The notes: a model not told the origin generated them from the sequence alone. DNA of 58,383 bases from Peptococcaceae bacterium BRH_c8a (GCA_000961575.1 LADP01000017.1:1-58383), one strand, 5' to 3'; positions 19,053 to 27,372 are shown, counted from the stretch's first letter. Numbers and translations: made by a program.

Positions 19053-19721
19053 ATGCATTTTTACTTAATCTTAGTTTTTAGATTTGCTATAACTACTTCA
19101 GAGAAGCTTTGCGTTCTGCTCAATGCCATTAGTGAAGAGGCCAATATAGACATTGAAATCAAGAAAATGGAATTTCCAGAGCTTTTCCCGGCTTTAAAAG
19201 AGGCTCAAATTGATGGCGCTATTTCAGCTATCACCGTTACGGAAATGAGACAGCAAATTTTTCATTTTTCAGTTCCATACTTTTTATACGGCCAATGTGT
19301 GACTGTGCGTTCGGATAACCAAGATATCAGCAGTTTTAATGACCTGGAAGGTAAAATAATTGGCGTACGCACTGGAACAGTGGCTTATGATGAAGTCATC
19401 AAGCTACCCGATGTCAAGGTTGTCGGGTACGAATCTATGGATGAAGCTTTTCAAGCATTAAAGGATGGAGCTTTGGACGCGATAATATCTGATTTTCCCG
19501 GCACGGCATATTACATCCGGGAGGGTAACAAAAATATTAAAATTGTCGGCGATACAATAATCAATCAACCAATCGCTATCGCTTTTCCCAAAAATAATTC
19601 TCAACTGCCGGACTTCGTTAATGATGCTTTGGCCAAGTTAAAAGAAAGCGGTGAATTTGCCCGGATTTATAAGCACTGGTTTGGGGTTGAACCCCCGCAA
19701 TATACCGGTAGGACGCTTTAG
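19053..19721 (+). pseudogene. 5'-truncated family-3 solute-binding protein
   Basis: Most of a bacterial extracellular solute-binding protein family 3 domain is present: FPELFPALKEAQIDGAISAI, MRQQIFHFSVPYFLYGQC, LEGKIIGVRTGTVAYD, DAIISDFPGTAYYI and LKESGEFARIYKHWFG. The signal peptide and the first ~50 residues, including the ligand-contacting first lobe strand, are missing and replaced by unrelated codons (MHFYLILVF). No ABC permease or ATPase lies beside it. An unusual cytoplasmic protein is possible, but a truncated gene is more likely. Confidence 0.65.
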
Positions 19722-19782
19722 ATAACACTGGTCAATAACTGAAGTTAATTTATCCAATAAGTAATTTCCCATGGTATATTTA

Positions 19783-19835
19783 AATTGGGGTAGTACCAGC
19801 GTCGTGTCACCATCGACGCTGGTACTACCCCAATT
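19783..19835. terminator. Perfect 22-bp-arm hairpin between convergent genes
   Basis: A perfect 22-bp inverted repeat (arms 19783-19804 and 19814-19835) surrounds a 9-nt loop, TGTCACCAT. It lies between the ends of the plus-strand gene 19721 and the minus-strand gene 19944, so a bidirectional terminator is the simplest reading, although there is no long T run. Confidence 0.65.
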
Positions 19836-19943
19836 GTTAATCAGCGGTGTTTAACCCTAAAAAGTAATCATCAACCCGTAAGCGACAAGCACTGGTATAA
19901 GCTGCATTAAATAAATCACTACATTTTAATGACAAAACTATGA

Positions 19944-20783
19944 TTACGAATCAACGCATAACAAGTATTCCTTACCTATCCTTTTTGCTTTTGTTGAAGC
20001 AAGACTGGCCTTATTGATGAGATTCTCAATTACTTTATTAGCGCTTTTTCGCGCGTGTTTTCTTTGACCGCCACAAACTCCAGCTGAAATGGAAAGTGGC
20101 TTGCCCATCTCAATACTCTCTTTTTTTACCGCCGCAACAACGCTTTGTACCAACTTACTTGCGTCATTTACTTTTCTTAATGACACAATTACAAATTCAT
20201 CCCCGCCATACCGACACAAAAAGTCGCAATCATTATTTATATGCTTTGATATAATCTCCGCAATGTTTTTTATGCATTTATCCCCATAAACGTGGCCATA
20301 TTCCTTGTTTATGTGGCCAAAGTTATTGATATCAAACAGTATCACTGAAATTTCATGACCTTCTGTTATCAACCTGTTGGCCAACTGGTAAATGTAAATG
20401 GAATTATGTATGCTAGTTAACGGGTCATACTGATTTCCCATATATTTTGTAACGATTGACTTTGTTAACAATCCGACTAGGTGACCTTTATTGACCACAG
20501 GAAGCCTTTTGATGTTATACTTAGTCATTTGGGTAACCACATCCCAAATGATATCAGCAGGTGAGCAGTAAATTACTTTTTTAGTCATTGAATCTGCAAC
20601 AAGTCGGTTAGGGTGACTGAAGTAAATATCACTTGACGTTATAATCCCGACCAGTTTTTCATTATCAATGACAGGCAGCCCACCAAACCCGAGTTTTTTC
20701 ATGTAGCTGGCCGCCTGAAAAACACTTTTTTCAGTGCTGATGGTGTGAACAGGGCTTGACATTATGTCCTGTACCTCAAACAT
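19944..20783 (-). CDS. CBS-pair/GGDEF protein, predicted diguanylate cyclase
   Basis: 279 residues. Two CBS motifs occupy residues 1-120 (MSSPVHTISTEKSVFQAASY, AADSMTKKV-like second half) and a GGDEF domain residues ~125-275, with the intact active-site loop RYGGDEF and the metal-binding FDINNFGHIN. The product would make c-di-GMP from GTP. CBS pairs usually sense adenine nucleotides, so activity may follow energy state. No RxxD inhibitory site is seen five residues before GGDEF. The ATG follows the stop of the upstream gene without any gap. It is the third gene of a riboswitch-headed operon. Confidence 0.9.
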   Translation of the reverse strand: MFEVQDIMSSPVHTISTEKSVFQAASYMKKLGFGGLPVIDNEKLVGIITSSDIYFSHPNRLVADSMTKKVIYCSPADIIWDVVTQMTKYNIKRLPVVNKGHLVGLLTKSIVTKYMGNQYDPLTSIHNSIYIYQLANRLITEGHEISVILFDINNFGHINKEYGHVYGDKCIKNIAEIISKHINNDCDFLCRYGGDEFVIVSLRKVNDASKLVQSVVAAVKKESIEMGKPLSISAGVCGGQRKHARKSANKVIENLINKASLASTKAKRIGKEYLLCVDS

Positions 20784-21140
20784 TTAAATATCAACTTCCC
20801 TGGTAATTGAAATGGTAATGCTGAGTTTGGCCTTTATAAGGGACTTCTCACAAGTAAACATATTCACTTCTTCCAATATCATATCAACAAGCCTTTCACG
20901 CTTTACCCAGTTAAATAGCTCGACCTTTACAGCTATAGCCTCTATGTGTCCATTTTCCATTTCTATTACCTCATACTGACCGGGTGCGAGAGCATCAACC
21001 ATTCTTCGCACAGCTTCCGGGCCTATGGCAGCGCGCCTGCCAATAAGTAAAACGTCCTGCATCGGTGGAAGATCAAAATCGGAAAAACGTATGTTTATGT
21101 CCGCTTTTCTACTCCCCCGGTCTTCGATGATACTATTCAT
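20784..21140 (-). CDS. Hypothetical protein between HD-GYP and GGDEF genes
   Basis: 118 residues from ATG 21140 (GAGGG eight bases upstream), chosen over an in-frame ATG at 21170 inside the previous gene. It is soluble, with no cysteines of note and a mixed alpha/beta composition (RFSDFDLPPMQDVLLIGRR, GPEAVRRMVDALAPGQYEVI). I do not recognise a family. Its stop abuts the GGDEF start (TAA-ATG), and it starts 17 bp after the HD gene, so it must be made together with two c-di-GMP enzymes. Confidence 0.75.
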   Translation of the reverse strand: MNSIIEDRGSRKADINIRFSDFDLPPMQDVLLIGRRAAIGPEAVRRMVDALAPGQYEVIEMENGHIEAIAVKVELFNWVKRERLVDMILEEVNMFTCEKSLIKAKLSITISITREVDI

Positions 21141-21156
21141 ATCGCATACCCTCTTT

Positions 21157-21765
21157 TCAAAGCGGGACATTAAAAACCTGAAACTTTTTAATTTTACTAT
21201 GGGGCAAAATCGAACCTTTCATATGTATCATCAAATAATCCTCAAAAGCTTCAACAAACTGGGGAGCAAACTGGGTACCTTTGTTTAGGTTTAATTCAGT
21301 GAGAGCATCAAACATTGTCTTTTTCTTTTGATATGACCTGAGACTGGTCATCGCGTCAAAAGCATCAGCAATTGTTATAATACTCGCCAGCTCCGGTATT
21401 CCATCGCCGGATAGCCCCTCATAACCTTGACCGTCCCATCGTTCATGATGATACAGTATAAGGGGTAGGTACTTCCCTACTCCCTCAATATGTTCGAGCA
21501 TTTTTTTCCCCAGAGTCGTATGGGTCTTAATTAAACGAAATTCACTGTCAGTTAATCTGTCAGTCTTGTTAAGTGTTCTTTCGTCAATACAACTTTTCCC
21601 TATATCATGTAGCAAAGCCCCGTAACCCAGTGTTTTAATCTTTTGTTGGCTTAAACCGGCATGTTGGGCAATTTTTATGGATATACTACAAACATTACAT
21701 GAATGTGTATATAAGTCATCGCTAACCCCACTTAATATGATGCCGACAAGTTTCTCAATGCGCAA
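21157..21765 (-). CDS. HD-GYP-like phosphodiesterase domain protein
   Basis: 202 residues consisting of an HD-GYP-type domain alone, with no sensor domain. Visible are LLHDIGK, KTHTTLGKKMLEHI, YHHERWDGQGYEGLSGDG and IADAFDAMTSLRSY. Metal ligands H/HD/H/HH/D are present. The diagnostic GYP triad reads GYE, so c-di-GMP hydrolysis is likely but not certain. The start is TTG 21765 after GGGGGT. First gene of a c-di-GMP riboswitch operon that also encodes a GGDEF protein, so the operon holds a synthesis and a degradation candidate. Confidence 0.85.
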   Translation of the reverse strand: MRIEKLVGIILSGVSDDLYTHSCNVCSISIKIAQHAGLSQQKIKTLGYGALLHDIGKSCIDERTLNKTDRLTDSEFRLIKTHTTLGKKMLEHIEGVGKYLPLILYHHERWDGQGYEGLSGDGIPELASIITIADAFDAMTSLRSYQKKKTMFDALTELNLNKGTQFAPQFVEAFEDYLMIHMKGSILPHSKIKKFQVFNVPL

Positions 21766-21840
21766 CTTAACTGTACCCCCATTAAATTCAAGGCATTCTT
21801 TGACATCGAAAGGGGGTGTGGTAGGAAAATAAAAAACACT

Positions 21841-21924
21841 GTTTCCCCCGCAGCCTGGCGATCATGCACAAAAAGTGCCTTAGACCCATGGCTTTGCGCC
21901 CTACTCTTTCGAAGTAGTTTGCCC
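21841..21924 (-). ncRNA. c-di-GMP-I riboswitch upstream of the HD-GYP/GGDEF operon
   Basis: The minus strand gives GGGCAAACTACTTCGAAAGA (P1 and tetraloop), GTAGGGCGCAAAGCC, GGGTCTAAGG and, 3', GCCAGGCTGCGGGGG. The order matches GEMM-I. It differs from consensus in GGGCGC for GGACGC and in the last P1 strand, so it is a slightly divergent member. No clear terminator follows; control might be at the ribosome site. Confidence 0.85.
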
Positions 21925-21969
21925 TATAGAAACAGATTGTTTAAAAATATGACAAAAAACAACAACAAT

Positions 21970-21999
21970 ATTATACAACTATGTGGATACATTAATCAA
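21970..21999 (-). promoter_or_regulatory. Probable sigma-A promoter of the HD-GYP/GGDEF operon
   Basis: Minus strand TTGATT, an 18-bp spacer and TATAAT, about 45 nt before the aptamer. The divergent regulator gene (22053) starts close by, so promoter regions may overlap. Confidence 0.55.
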
Positions 22000-22052
22000 T
22001 AAATATAAACTGTTAGTATACATTTATTTAATGAAGTTGAGGTTTTTGAAAA

Positions 22053-22376
22053 ATGTTAAAAGCAATACTTGGTAAAAATATTCGTTATATCAGGGAGTCG
22101 AAAGGGGTTTCCCAAAAGGATATGGCCTTACTGGCCGGATTTACACCCGCGTATCTGGGATATCTAGAAAGAGGACAAAAAAACCCATCTGTCGATTTGG
22201 TGCAAAAGATAGCCGCCGCGCTCGATACTGAAGCATATAAATTGTTTTTAATAAAAAGCGATATACCAACTGAATTAACACAATTGATTCACTCAATATG
22301 GGATTTGGGGCCAGAGCATACGGAGTTTATAACTACCGTAATAAAAGCCTACGTAAAAACAAAAAAAAATTGCTAA
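22053..22376 (+). CDS. XRE-family transcriptional regulator
   Basis: 107 residues. Residues ~8-62 form a helix-turn-helix of the XRE type (GKNIRYIRESKGVSQKDMAL, GYLERGQKNPSVDLVQKIAA). The C-terminal ~40 residues are a small helical part, probably for dimerisation. It is divergent from the riboswitch-controlled HD-GYP operon and shares an intergenic region with it, so autoregulation or control of that operon is plausible but untested. Confidence 0.88.
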   Translation: MLKAILGKNIRYIRESKGVSQKDMALLAGFTPAYLGYLERGQKNPSVDLVQKIAAALDTEAYKLFLIKSDIPTELTQLIHSIWDLGPEHTEFITTVIKAYVKTKKNC

Positions 22377-22590
22377 AGCTAAGAGAACGACTGTTAGATA
22401 ACCGAAGTCATTATGGCCATAGTTAATTTAATTCATCATCCGCCGAGATACACTGTACACGATGCGAGACTTGCGGTTGAGGTGCACTTTCCTATTATTT
22501 ACCAGAACAGCTTACTTAGCCCAGGGTATCAATAAAATTAATTTCTTTCTGAATGATGTGTTTAGTTTAAAATGCTGTTCATTAAATTGT

Positions 22591-22631
22591 AAAGCCCGTA
22601 TATCCTTTATCCAAGGGAAATGCGGGCTTTT
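22591..22631 (+). terminator. Terminator hairpin downstream of the XRE gene
   Basis: AAAGCCCG and CGGGCTTT form a perfect outer stem (22591-22598 / 22623-22630) with an inner CCTT/AAGG stem, followed by TTTTC. The region 22377-22590 holds only a doubtful 40-codon frame (22413-22535) without a ribosome site. Confidence 0.65.
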
Positions 22632-22716
22632 CGATGACGTGCCATCTTGTAGGCTATTCATTTAATGCAGCCTATAAATATAACTTACAATATATTGGCA
22701 TCACCTCCTTAAAGAG

Positions 22717-22739
22717 AAAAACTCCGTATATCTACGGAG
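22717..22739 (-). terminator. Minus-strand terminator followed by an orphan Shine-Dalgarno
   Basis: On the minus strand CTCCGTA/TACGGAG with a 4-nt loop is followed by TTTTTCTCTTT, then AAGGAGGTGATG (22701-22711) that opens only a nine-codon peptide. It looks like a leader or attenuator whose gene has been lost. Confidence 0.5.
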
Positions 22740-22917
22740 ATTAAAAGTCTAATTGTTTCACAGTATCTTTGTACTGTACAGCAAAAAATTTATTCAACTC
22801 TGGATAAATTATAAGGTTAAATATATATTGTTAAAGGTAGACCCAAACTGGCAAAATTGCTTAAACTAATTTAGTAACTTAATGCAAATCTTTTAGGAGG
22901 AATATTATAGGAAAATG

Positions 22918-22945
22918 TCGAATAAAGTTTAAAATCTTTATTCGA
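22918..22945. other. 10-bp inverted repeat upstream of the ComFB riboswitch
   Basis: TCGAATAAAG and CTTTATTCGA flank TTTAAAAT. It may be an operator or a weak hairpin about 80 bp before the third riboswitch. Confidence 0.4.
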
Positions 22946-23024
22946 TGAAGAAAGATAATACTTGGAAGCCGAAATACAATAGCTCCTTCTTAACAGATTA
23001 ATATGAACTGTTTAAGTAAAAAAA

Positions 23025-23100
23025 TCGGGCAAACCGGTCGAAAGACCGGGACGCAAAGCTATGGGCCTAAAGCTTTTAAGCTATGGCTGCCAGGTTGCTT
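23025..23100 (+). ncRNA. c-di-GMP-I riboswitch upstream of a ComFB-family gene
   Basis: The plus strand reads CGGGCAAACCGG, a CGAAAG tetraloop hairpin, CCGGGACGCAAAGCT, ATGGGCCTAAAG and GGCTGCCAGGTTGCT. This has all GEMM-I blocks in order and a well-paired P1 (GGCAA/UUGCU). Confidence 0.92.
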
Positions 23101-23126
23101 ATATAATGAACTAATGGATTATTAAG

Positions 23127-23157
23127 CGGCCTATGGTTACATGGCCGTTTTCTTTTT
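23127..23157 (+). terminator. Terminator of the third c-di-GMP riboswitch
   Basis: CGGCC/GGCCG with extra paired bases and a short loop, followed by TTTTCTTTTTT, placed between the aptamer and the ComFB-type gene. Confidence 0.8.
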
Positions 23158-23194
23158 TAATAATAAACAATTATTCAGAAAAGAGGTCTCTATT

Positions 23195-23488
23195 ATGGTC
23201 GTTAATTATGTAGAAATAGCAGTTAAAGAAATAATGGAAAAGCTAATTGAGGATTATGGGTACTGTAAGTGTGAAATATGTAAGGCCAGGGCGCTTGCAA
23301 TGACTTTAAATGATATTGAACCTCAATATGTTTTAACAGATGCTGAGTTTTTGGCGGCTAAAGCAAGTTTTGTTAGGCCGGACAATTATGCAAAACTGTT
23401 ATCAATTACAATGGATTCATTACGCAAGGTTAGTGAAAGTATTAATCACGACATCCAGCTTATGGCAATGAAAAATATTGCTGTATAA
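23195..23488 (+). CDS. ComFB-family protein, candidate c-di-GMP receptor
   Basis: 97 residues from ATG 23195 (AGAGG nine bases upstream); an upstream in-frame ATG at 23141 lies inside the riboswitch terminator and is rejected. The sequence has the ComFB hallmarks: NYVEIAVKEIMEKLIEDYG, then CKCEICKARALAMTLNDIEP with clustered cysteines, then PQYVLTD. Named for a late competence gene of Bacillus; cyanobacterial members are reported as c-di-GMP receptors. Being itself behind a c-di-GMP riboswitch suggests a receptor whose level follows its ligand. No competence genes are nearby. Confidence 0.88.
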   Translation: MVVNYVEIAVKEIMEKLIEDYGYCKCEICKARALAMTLNDIEPQYVLTDAEFLAAKASFVRPDNYAKLLSITMDSLRKVSESINHDIQLMAMKNIAV

Positions 23489-23556
23489 CAATATAAATAA
23501 AAACAGATAAAGCTCCGCTGGGAATATGGTAAGTTTAAAATTTTGTTAGCAAAACC

Positions 23557-24240
23557 GTGTTGCAGGGTGTCATCACCCTGACGGTGGCGTTTATAATAAT
23601 CAGGATTTTGGGGGCCCTTTACCGGATACCCTTGGCTCGCATGCTGGGTGCCGAGGGAATGGCTTTTTATGTTCTGCCCAATCAGATTTACTACCTTTTT
23701 TTTACTCTTTCTACGGCGGGAATACCGGTGGCTTTGGCCAGCATAATATCAGAAAAAATAGTACTTGGCCAATACTGTGATGCGTTACGTACCTTTAGGG
23801 TGGCACGGGCTGCGATGCTTCTGTTAGGGCTGACTTTTTCCTTCCTGCTTTTTGCAAGTGCAGAGTGGTTAATAAAGATTGGTTTGGTTGCTATTCCCGA
23901 GACTTATCTGGGAATGCAGGTAATAGCACCGGTAATATTTTTTGCCGCGGTGACAGCAGCTTATCGGGGTCTTTTTCAAGGGTTTCGGGATATGCAGGTG
24001 GTGGCGTACTCACAAGTGGTCGACCAAGTAATGATGGTTGTGGCTACCTTACTGTTTAGCTATCTGCTTTTGCCCCGCGGTCTGGAAATTGCCGCTGCAG
24101 GAGCTAACCTGGGCACCATGCCGGTGCGGTGGGAGCTACATTGATGTTAATTTTTCTTTACCAGAGGCGGCGACTGGATATACTGGAGATGGCCAAACAG
24201 GACTTGTCCGGGGTCAGTGAGGGAACGTTATCCCTAAGTT
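23557..24240 (+). pseudogene. spoVB-like flippase fragment, truncated and frameshifted
   Basis: The frame reads LQGVITLTVAFIIIRILGAL, YRIPLARMLGAEGMAFYVLP and FFAAVTAAYRGLFQGFRDMQ, the N-terminal third of the SpoVB/MATE-like polysaccharide flippase family. The first residues and the ribosome site are missing. Near 24118-24130 the frame shifts; the other frame continues GAVGATLMLIFLYQRRRLDI and then loses similarity near 24240. About 220 of the usual ~520 residues remain. Confidence 0.8.
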
Positions 24241-24378
24241 CCAAGCTTTTGTTAAATAGACAAGTTGCACACCCAAAAGAGGGCCTCTTCAGTGTACTAT
24301 GATGTGGACATAATATATGGCAGCTTCTAGACAGGCAACACCATCAACTTCCGGGCACTAAAACGGTTGGAACACAAA

Positions 24379-24648
24379 TTAGGATATTAGATATAACCTA
24401 AGGGTAAATACTCCTACACTTATTATAAATACTGAAGTTAGAATAACCCAGATAAAATACCTTTTATTTGTTGCTATCATTTCAATGCCTAGCACAGCAA
24501 ATAATAAACCTAAAGAAAACATCATCAATATACCGTTAAGACCGAAAGACGGGCTGAGAATGTTCCTAACTGCAAATAATATAGTCGTAATGGTAAGCAG
24601 AATTCGCAAGGTTAGAAACGGTTGTTTACTCTTCCAGAGACTGACCAT
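24379..24648 (-). CDS. Small membrane protein, possibly DUF3953 family
   Basis: 89 residues from ATG 24648, six bases after GAGGGAG. Three hydrophobic stretches (about 13-30, 38-57, 65-83) with SLGLLFAVLGIEM in the middle recall DUF3953 proteins of Bacillus. It lies between the spoVB fragment and repeat copy 2. Function unknown. Confidence 0.55.
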   Translation of the reverse strand: MVSLWKSKQPFLTLRILLTITTILFAVRNILSPSFGLNGILMMFSLGLLFAVLGIEMIATNKRYFIWVILTSVFIISVGVFTLRLYLIS

Positions 24649-24678
24649 ACAAATCTCCCTCACTAAACAATCTATTAT

Positions 24679-26310
24679 ATCCTATTTGGGAGTTGCTGTA
24701 CAATTTGGCTGTACGTCATTCTTCCATTCTCCAACCAGCAGGTAGGCCAGATTTTCCACCTCTACATGGATGGTTTCCGATTGCTCGGCGAACTCGCGAT
24801 CCAGAAACATGCCCATTCGGTCACCCGGTCCTACTCCGCGCTGTCCATACTTGGCGGGCTCTCCTTTTTCATTATATGCCGTTACTAGATTAGGGAAAGG
24901 CCAATTTTCAAATTTTTCCCTTTCCCAGTACCGCTTGGCTTCTTCCCTGGGCCGGATATCTATAACAGAGTAACCCCGTCCTTTTGAATCAGAAATGATA
25001 CCCGCGGTCAGCACGGCATACGGGGGTTTTAAACCTTTTTTCTGTTTATAGAGAAGTTCAAATCTAATCCCGCGTTCATCCCAAACGATTTCCTCCAGGC
25101 TGATATCAGTGTTGACCATGGTTATGATGGGCCGGTTTAGATTTTGTCTTTTCACATCCATTCCATCTTCGTAACGGTACTTCGTGGCGTCTATGGTAAA
25201 ATCAAATTTTTCATCGCCCACCAGGACAGCTCTCTCAATTTCAAGGTTAAATTTGTGGGGTACGGTATCCATTGCATCGAATTTTGCCCTGTATCTCGCC
25301 TTTATCGCCACCTGACTCCAGCGGAATCCAGATACGCCGGCTGTCATTATTTACATTAGTTACATACCCGATAAAGTGGTAAATCTGTTTTCCATCCGGG
25401 TGGTCAAAGTCCAGATACAGGTAACTTTCGGTAGGTGCCAGTTCCAGTCCCCTAAGCTTAATTACCCCTTCAAGTAATGGTAGTTCCTCGTCTACTGAAA
25501 GATAAATAGGTTCATCCCAGGCAGGGTCATAACTAACCGAAAACGGGATTTTCTCTATTTTTGTTTGTTTTTCATCTTTGTTTAGTGTAACGTCTAGCTC
25601 CAGGTTTAGCTCGGTTTTTTCGTTACTTGGTTGGCGACTTTCCTTGACATTGTCAAATATGAAGGTACTATAAAAACGGTTATCATACAGCGCCCCTTCA
25701 CCGATATCCATATCTTTCGTATGGTTCATCACGTCCATATCCTCGTCATTGACCCAGCGAAGTGTCGTGTTGGTTTCGTCTGGGACTAAGTTGCCTAGGG
25801 AATAGACCACATAAACAAGTTCATTGGAATACCAGACTTTTTCCAAACGGATATCTCTGTCCTGTTCGGGAACATCAAATGTTAAAGCAGGATAACTGAC
25901 CCGGCCTGCGCATTCGGCCCTTTTCAGTCCCGGTATCTTTTCAAACAGATAATCCTGTAACTGAGCTTCAGTGGCCACTTTAATTACAGGCGAATCTTTT
26001 TTTTCATTAATGTATAAGCACCTCGCCAAGAATAAAACAACAAGCACAATAGTTAAACTAATGGTTACCAACCGGAGCCGATTCTTGATAGTGTTACTTT
26101 CGGACATGCTCAGTTACCTCCATGGGGCAGATACTTAAGCTGGCTAACATCCCGTAATCTTACCCTTTCGTATCATCTGTTTGGATATGTAATTATTCGA
26201 CATCACTCATAGTCAATTCTGGGCAACAAAAAGCCGAAGAGATTGCCGCCCAGCAGGTGCAACTACTATCCCCGCTGCTAGCGGACGGGCTTGACGCGGC
26301 CATAAGCAGG
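24679..26310. repeat. 1.63-kb duplicated unit, copy 2
   Basis: Nearly identical to 9511-11140 in the same orientation. Its right end at 26310 joins abruptly to a truncated epimerase gene. The left side differs from copy 1: AAGTTCCAAGCTTTTGTT stands next to copy 1 (about 9491) but 430 bp away from copy 2 (24237), with a small gene between. Confidence 0.92.
24682..26107 (-). pseudogene. Frameshifted second copy of the 474-residue membrane protein gene
   Basis: Same gene as 9514-10938, with an extra C near 25300 (CTCGCCTTTATCG against CTCGCTTTATCG in copy 1), giving a 286-codon 5' frame and a separate 3' frame. The rest of the sequence is almost unchanged, so the break is recent. A short plus-strand start of a transposase ORF lies after it, as in copy 1, and is cut off after DAAISR at the copy end. 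Confidence 0.88.
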
Positions 26311-26312
26311 TT

Positions 26313-26564
26313 AACAACATTGCTTGGGTTATTAAGAATTTCCCGGTGGTAGCGGTTTTTGGAAAAGGGGATTATCGTTTACAGCCAATATACGTTGATG
26401 ATTTAGCAGGATTAGCAGTTGAGCAGGGGAAAAATAGCAATAATATCATCATTGATGCAATTGAACCGGAAACTTTTACTTATAGGGCGTTAATTGAAAA
26501 AATTGGTGAGAACAAGTTTCTCTTTTATATATTGGCGATAAATAATAAAAAAAAGCGGTCATAA
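26313..26564 (+). pseudogene. NAD-dependent epimerase/oxidoreductase fragment
   Basis: The frame reads NNIAWVIKNFPVVAVFGKGD, YRLQPIYVDDLAGLAVEQG and AIEPETFTYRALIEKIG. This is the middle part of an NAD(P)-binding nucleoside-diphosphate-sugar epimerase-like protein (extended SDR family). The Rossmann start is cut off at the repeat copy 2 junction, and the C-terminus is missing. Confidence 0.75.
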
Positions 26565-26571
26565 TGACCGC
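26547..26571 (-). terminator. Terminator of the bcd-etfBA-thl-hbd-crt operon
   Basis: On the minus strand GCGGTCA and TGACCGC form a 7-bp stem with a 3-nt loop, followed by eight T. It lies 19 bp after the stop of crt. Confidence 0.88.
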
Positions 26572-26589
26572 TGCGGAAAGGATATAGGG

Positions 26590-27372
26590 TTATTTGCCCG
26601 CAAAGTCCGCCTTCCTCTTTTCCAGGAATGCGGCAATGCCCTCATCCCGGTCGGTCGTGGAAAATACCACTCCGAATAGGTCAGCCTCGTGGACAAATGC
26701 TTTTTCCAGGTCCATTTCCAGACCGTCATTGATCGCTTCTTTGGTCAACTGTACAGCCACCGGACCCTTGGCAGCTATCCGGCCCGCCATTTTTTTACAA
26801 AAACTGAGTAAATCAGCAGCGGGAACCACGTGATTAACCAAACCGATACGCTGGGCTGTTGCTGCATCGTAAATATCGGCAGTAAACAAAATTTCCTTGG
26901 CCAGGCCGGGGTTCACCAGTCTGGTCAGACGCTGGGTACCGCCAAAACCGGCAATTAGACCCAGGCCTACTTCGGGCTGGCCCAGTTTGGCGTTTTCCGA
27001 AGCCACGCGAATATCACAGGCCATAGCCAGTTCGCAGCCCCCGCCCAGGGCGAAACCGTTAATCGCTGCAATTACGGGTTTAGACAAATTTTCAATGCTG
27101 CTGAAGGTCTTCTGGCCTAAACGGGCAAACCCCCTGGCCTCCAATGGGGTTAACTTTTGCATGTGCGCGATGTCCGCACCGGCTACAAAAGCTTTTTCAC
27201 CGGCGCCGGTGAGAATTACTACCCGCACCTCGCTGTCATTGCCCAACTGTTCGATAGCCTGGCCCAGCTCGGTTAAAGTCTCTTCATTCAGGGCGTTTAG
27301 CACTTTGGGCCGGTTAATGGTTAGTACGGCGACGGGGCCGTCTTTTTCAAGTAGTATATTGTTCCATGTCAT
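26590..27372 (-). CDS. crt: Enoyl-CoA hydratase (crotonase)
   Basis: 260 residues hydrating crotonyl-CoA-type enoyl-CoA to 3-hydroxyacyl-CoA. The start ATG 27372 (MTWNNILLEKDG) lies nine bases after GAGGAGGG; upstream in-frame ATGs are too close to or before that site. The crotonase fold shows AGADIAHMQ (oxyanion hole), NGFALGGGCELAMACD with the catalytic Glu region, and QPEVGLGLIAGFGGTQRL. Last gene of a beta-oxidation operon; the preceding gene ends 69 bp upstream. It may work in fatty-acid oxidation or in butyrate formation. Confidence 0.93.
   Translation of the reverse strand: MTWNNILLEKDGPVAVLTINRPKVLNALNEETLTELGQAIEQLGNDSEVRVVILTGAGEKAFVAGADIAHMQKLTPLEARGFARLGQKTFSSIENLSKPVIAAINGFALGGGCELAMACDIRVASENAKLGQPEVGLGLIAGFGGTQRLTRLVNPGLAKEILFTADIYDAATAQRIGLVNHVVPAADLLSFCKKMAGRIAAKGPVAVQLTKEAINDGLEMDLEKAFVHEADLFGVVFSTTDRDEGIAAFLEKRKADFAGK

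Noticed and set aside
22413-22535. 40-codon frame after the XRE gene
   Set aside because: No ribosome site and no recognisable pattern; kept only as a remark.
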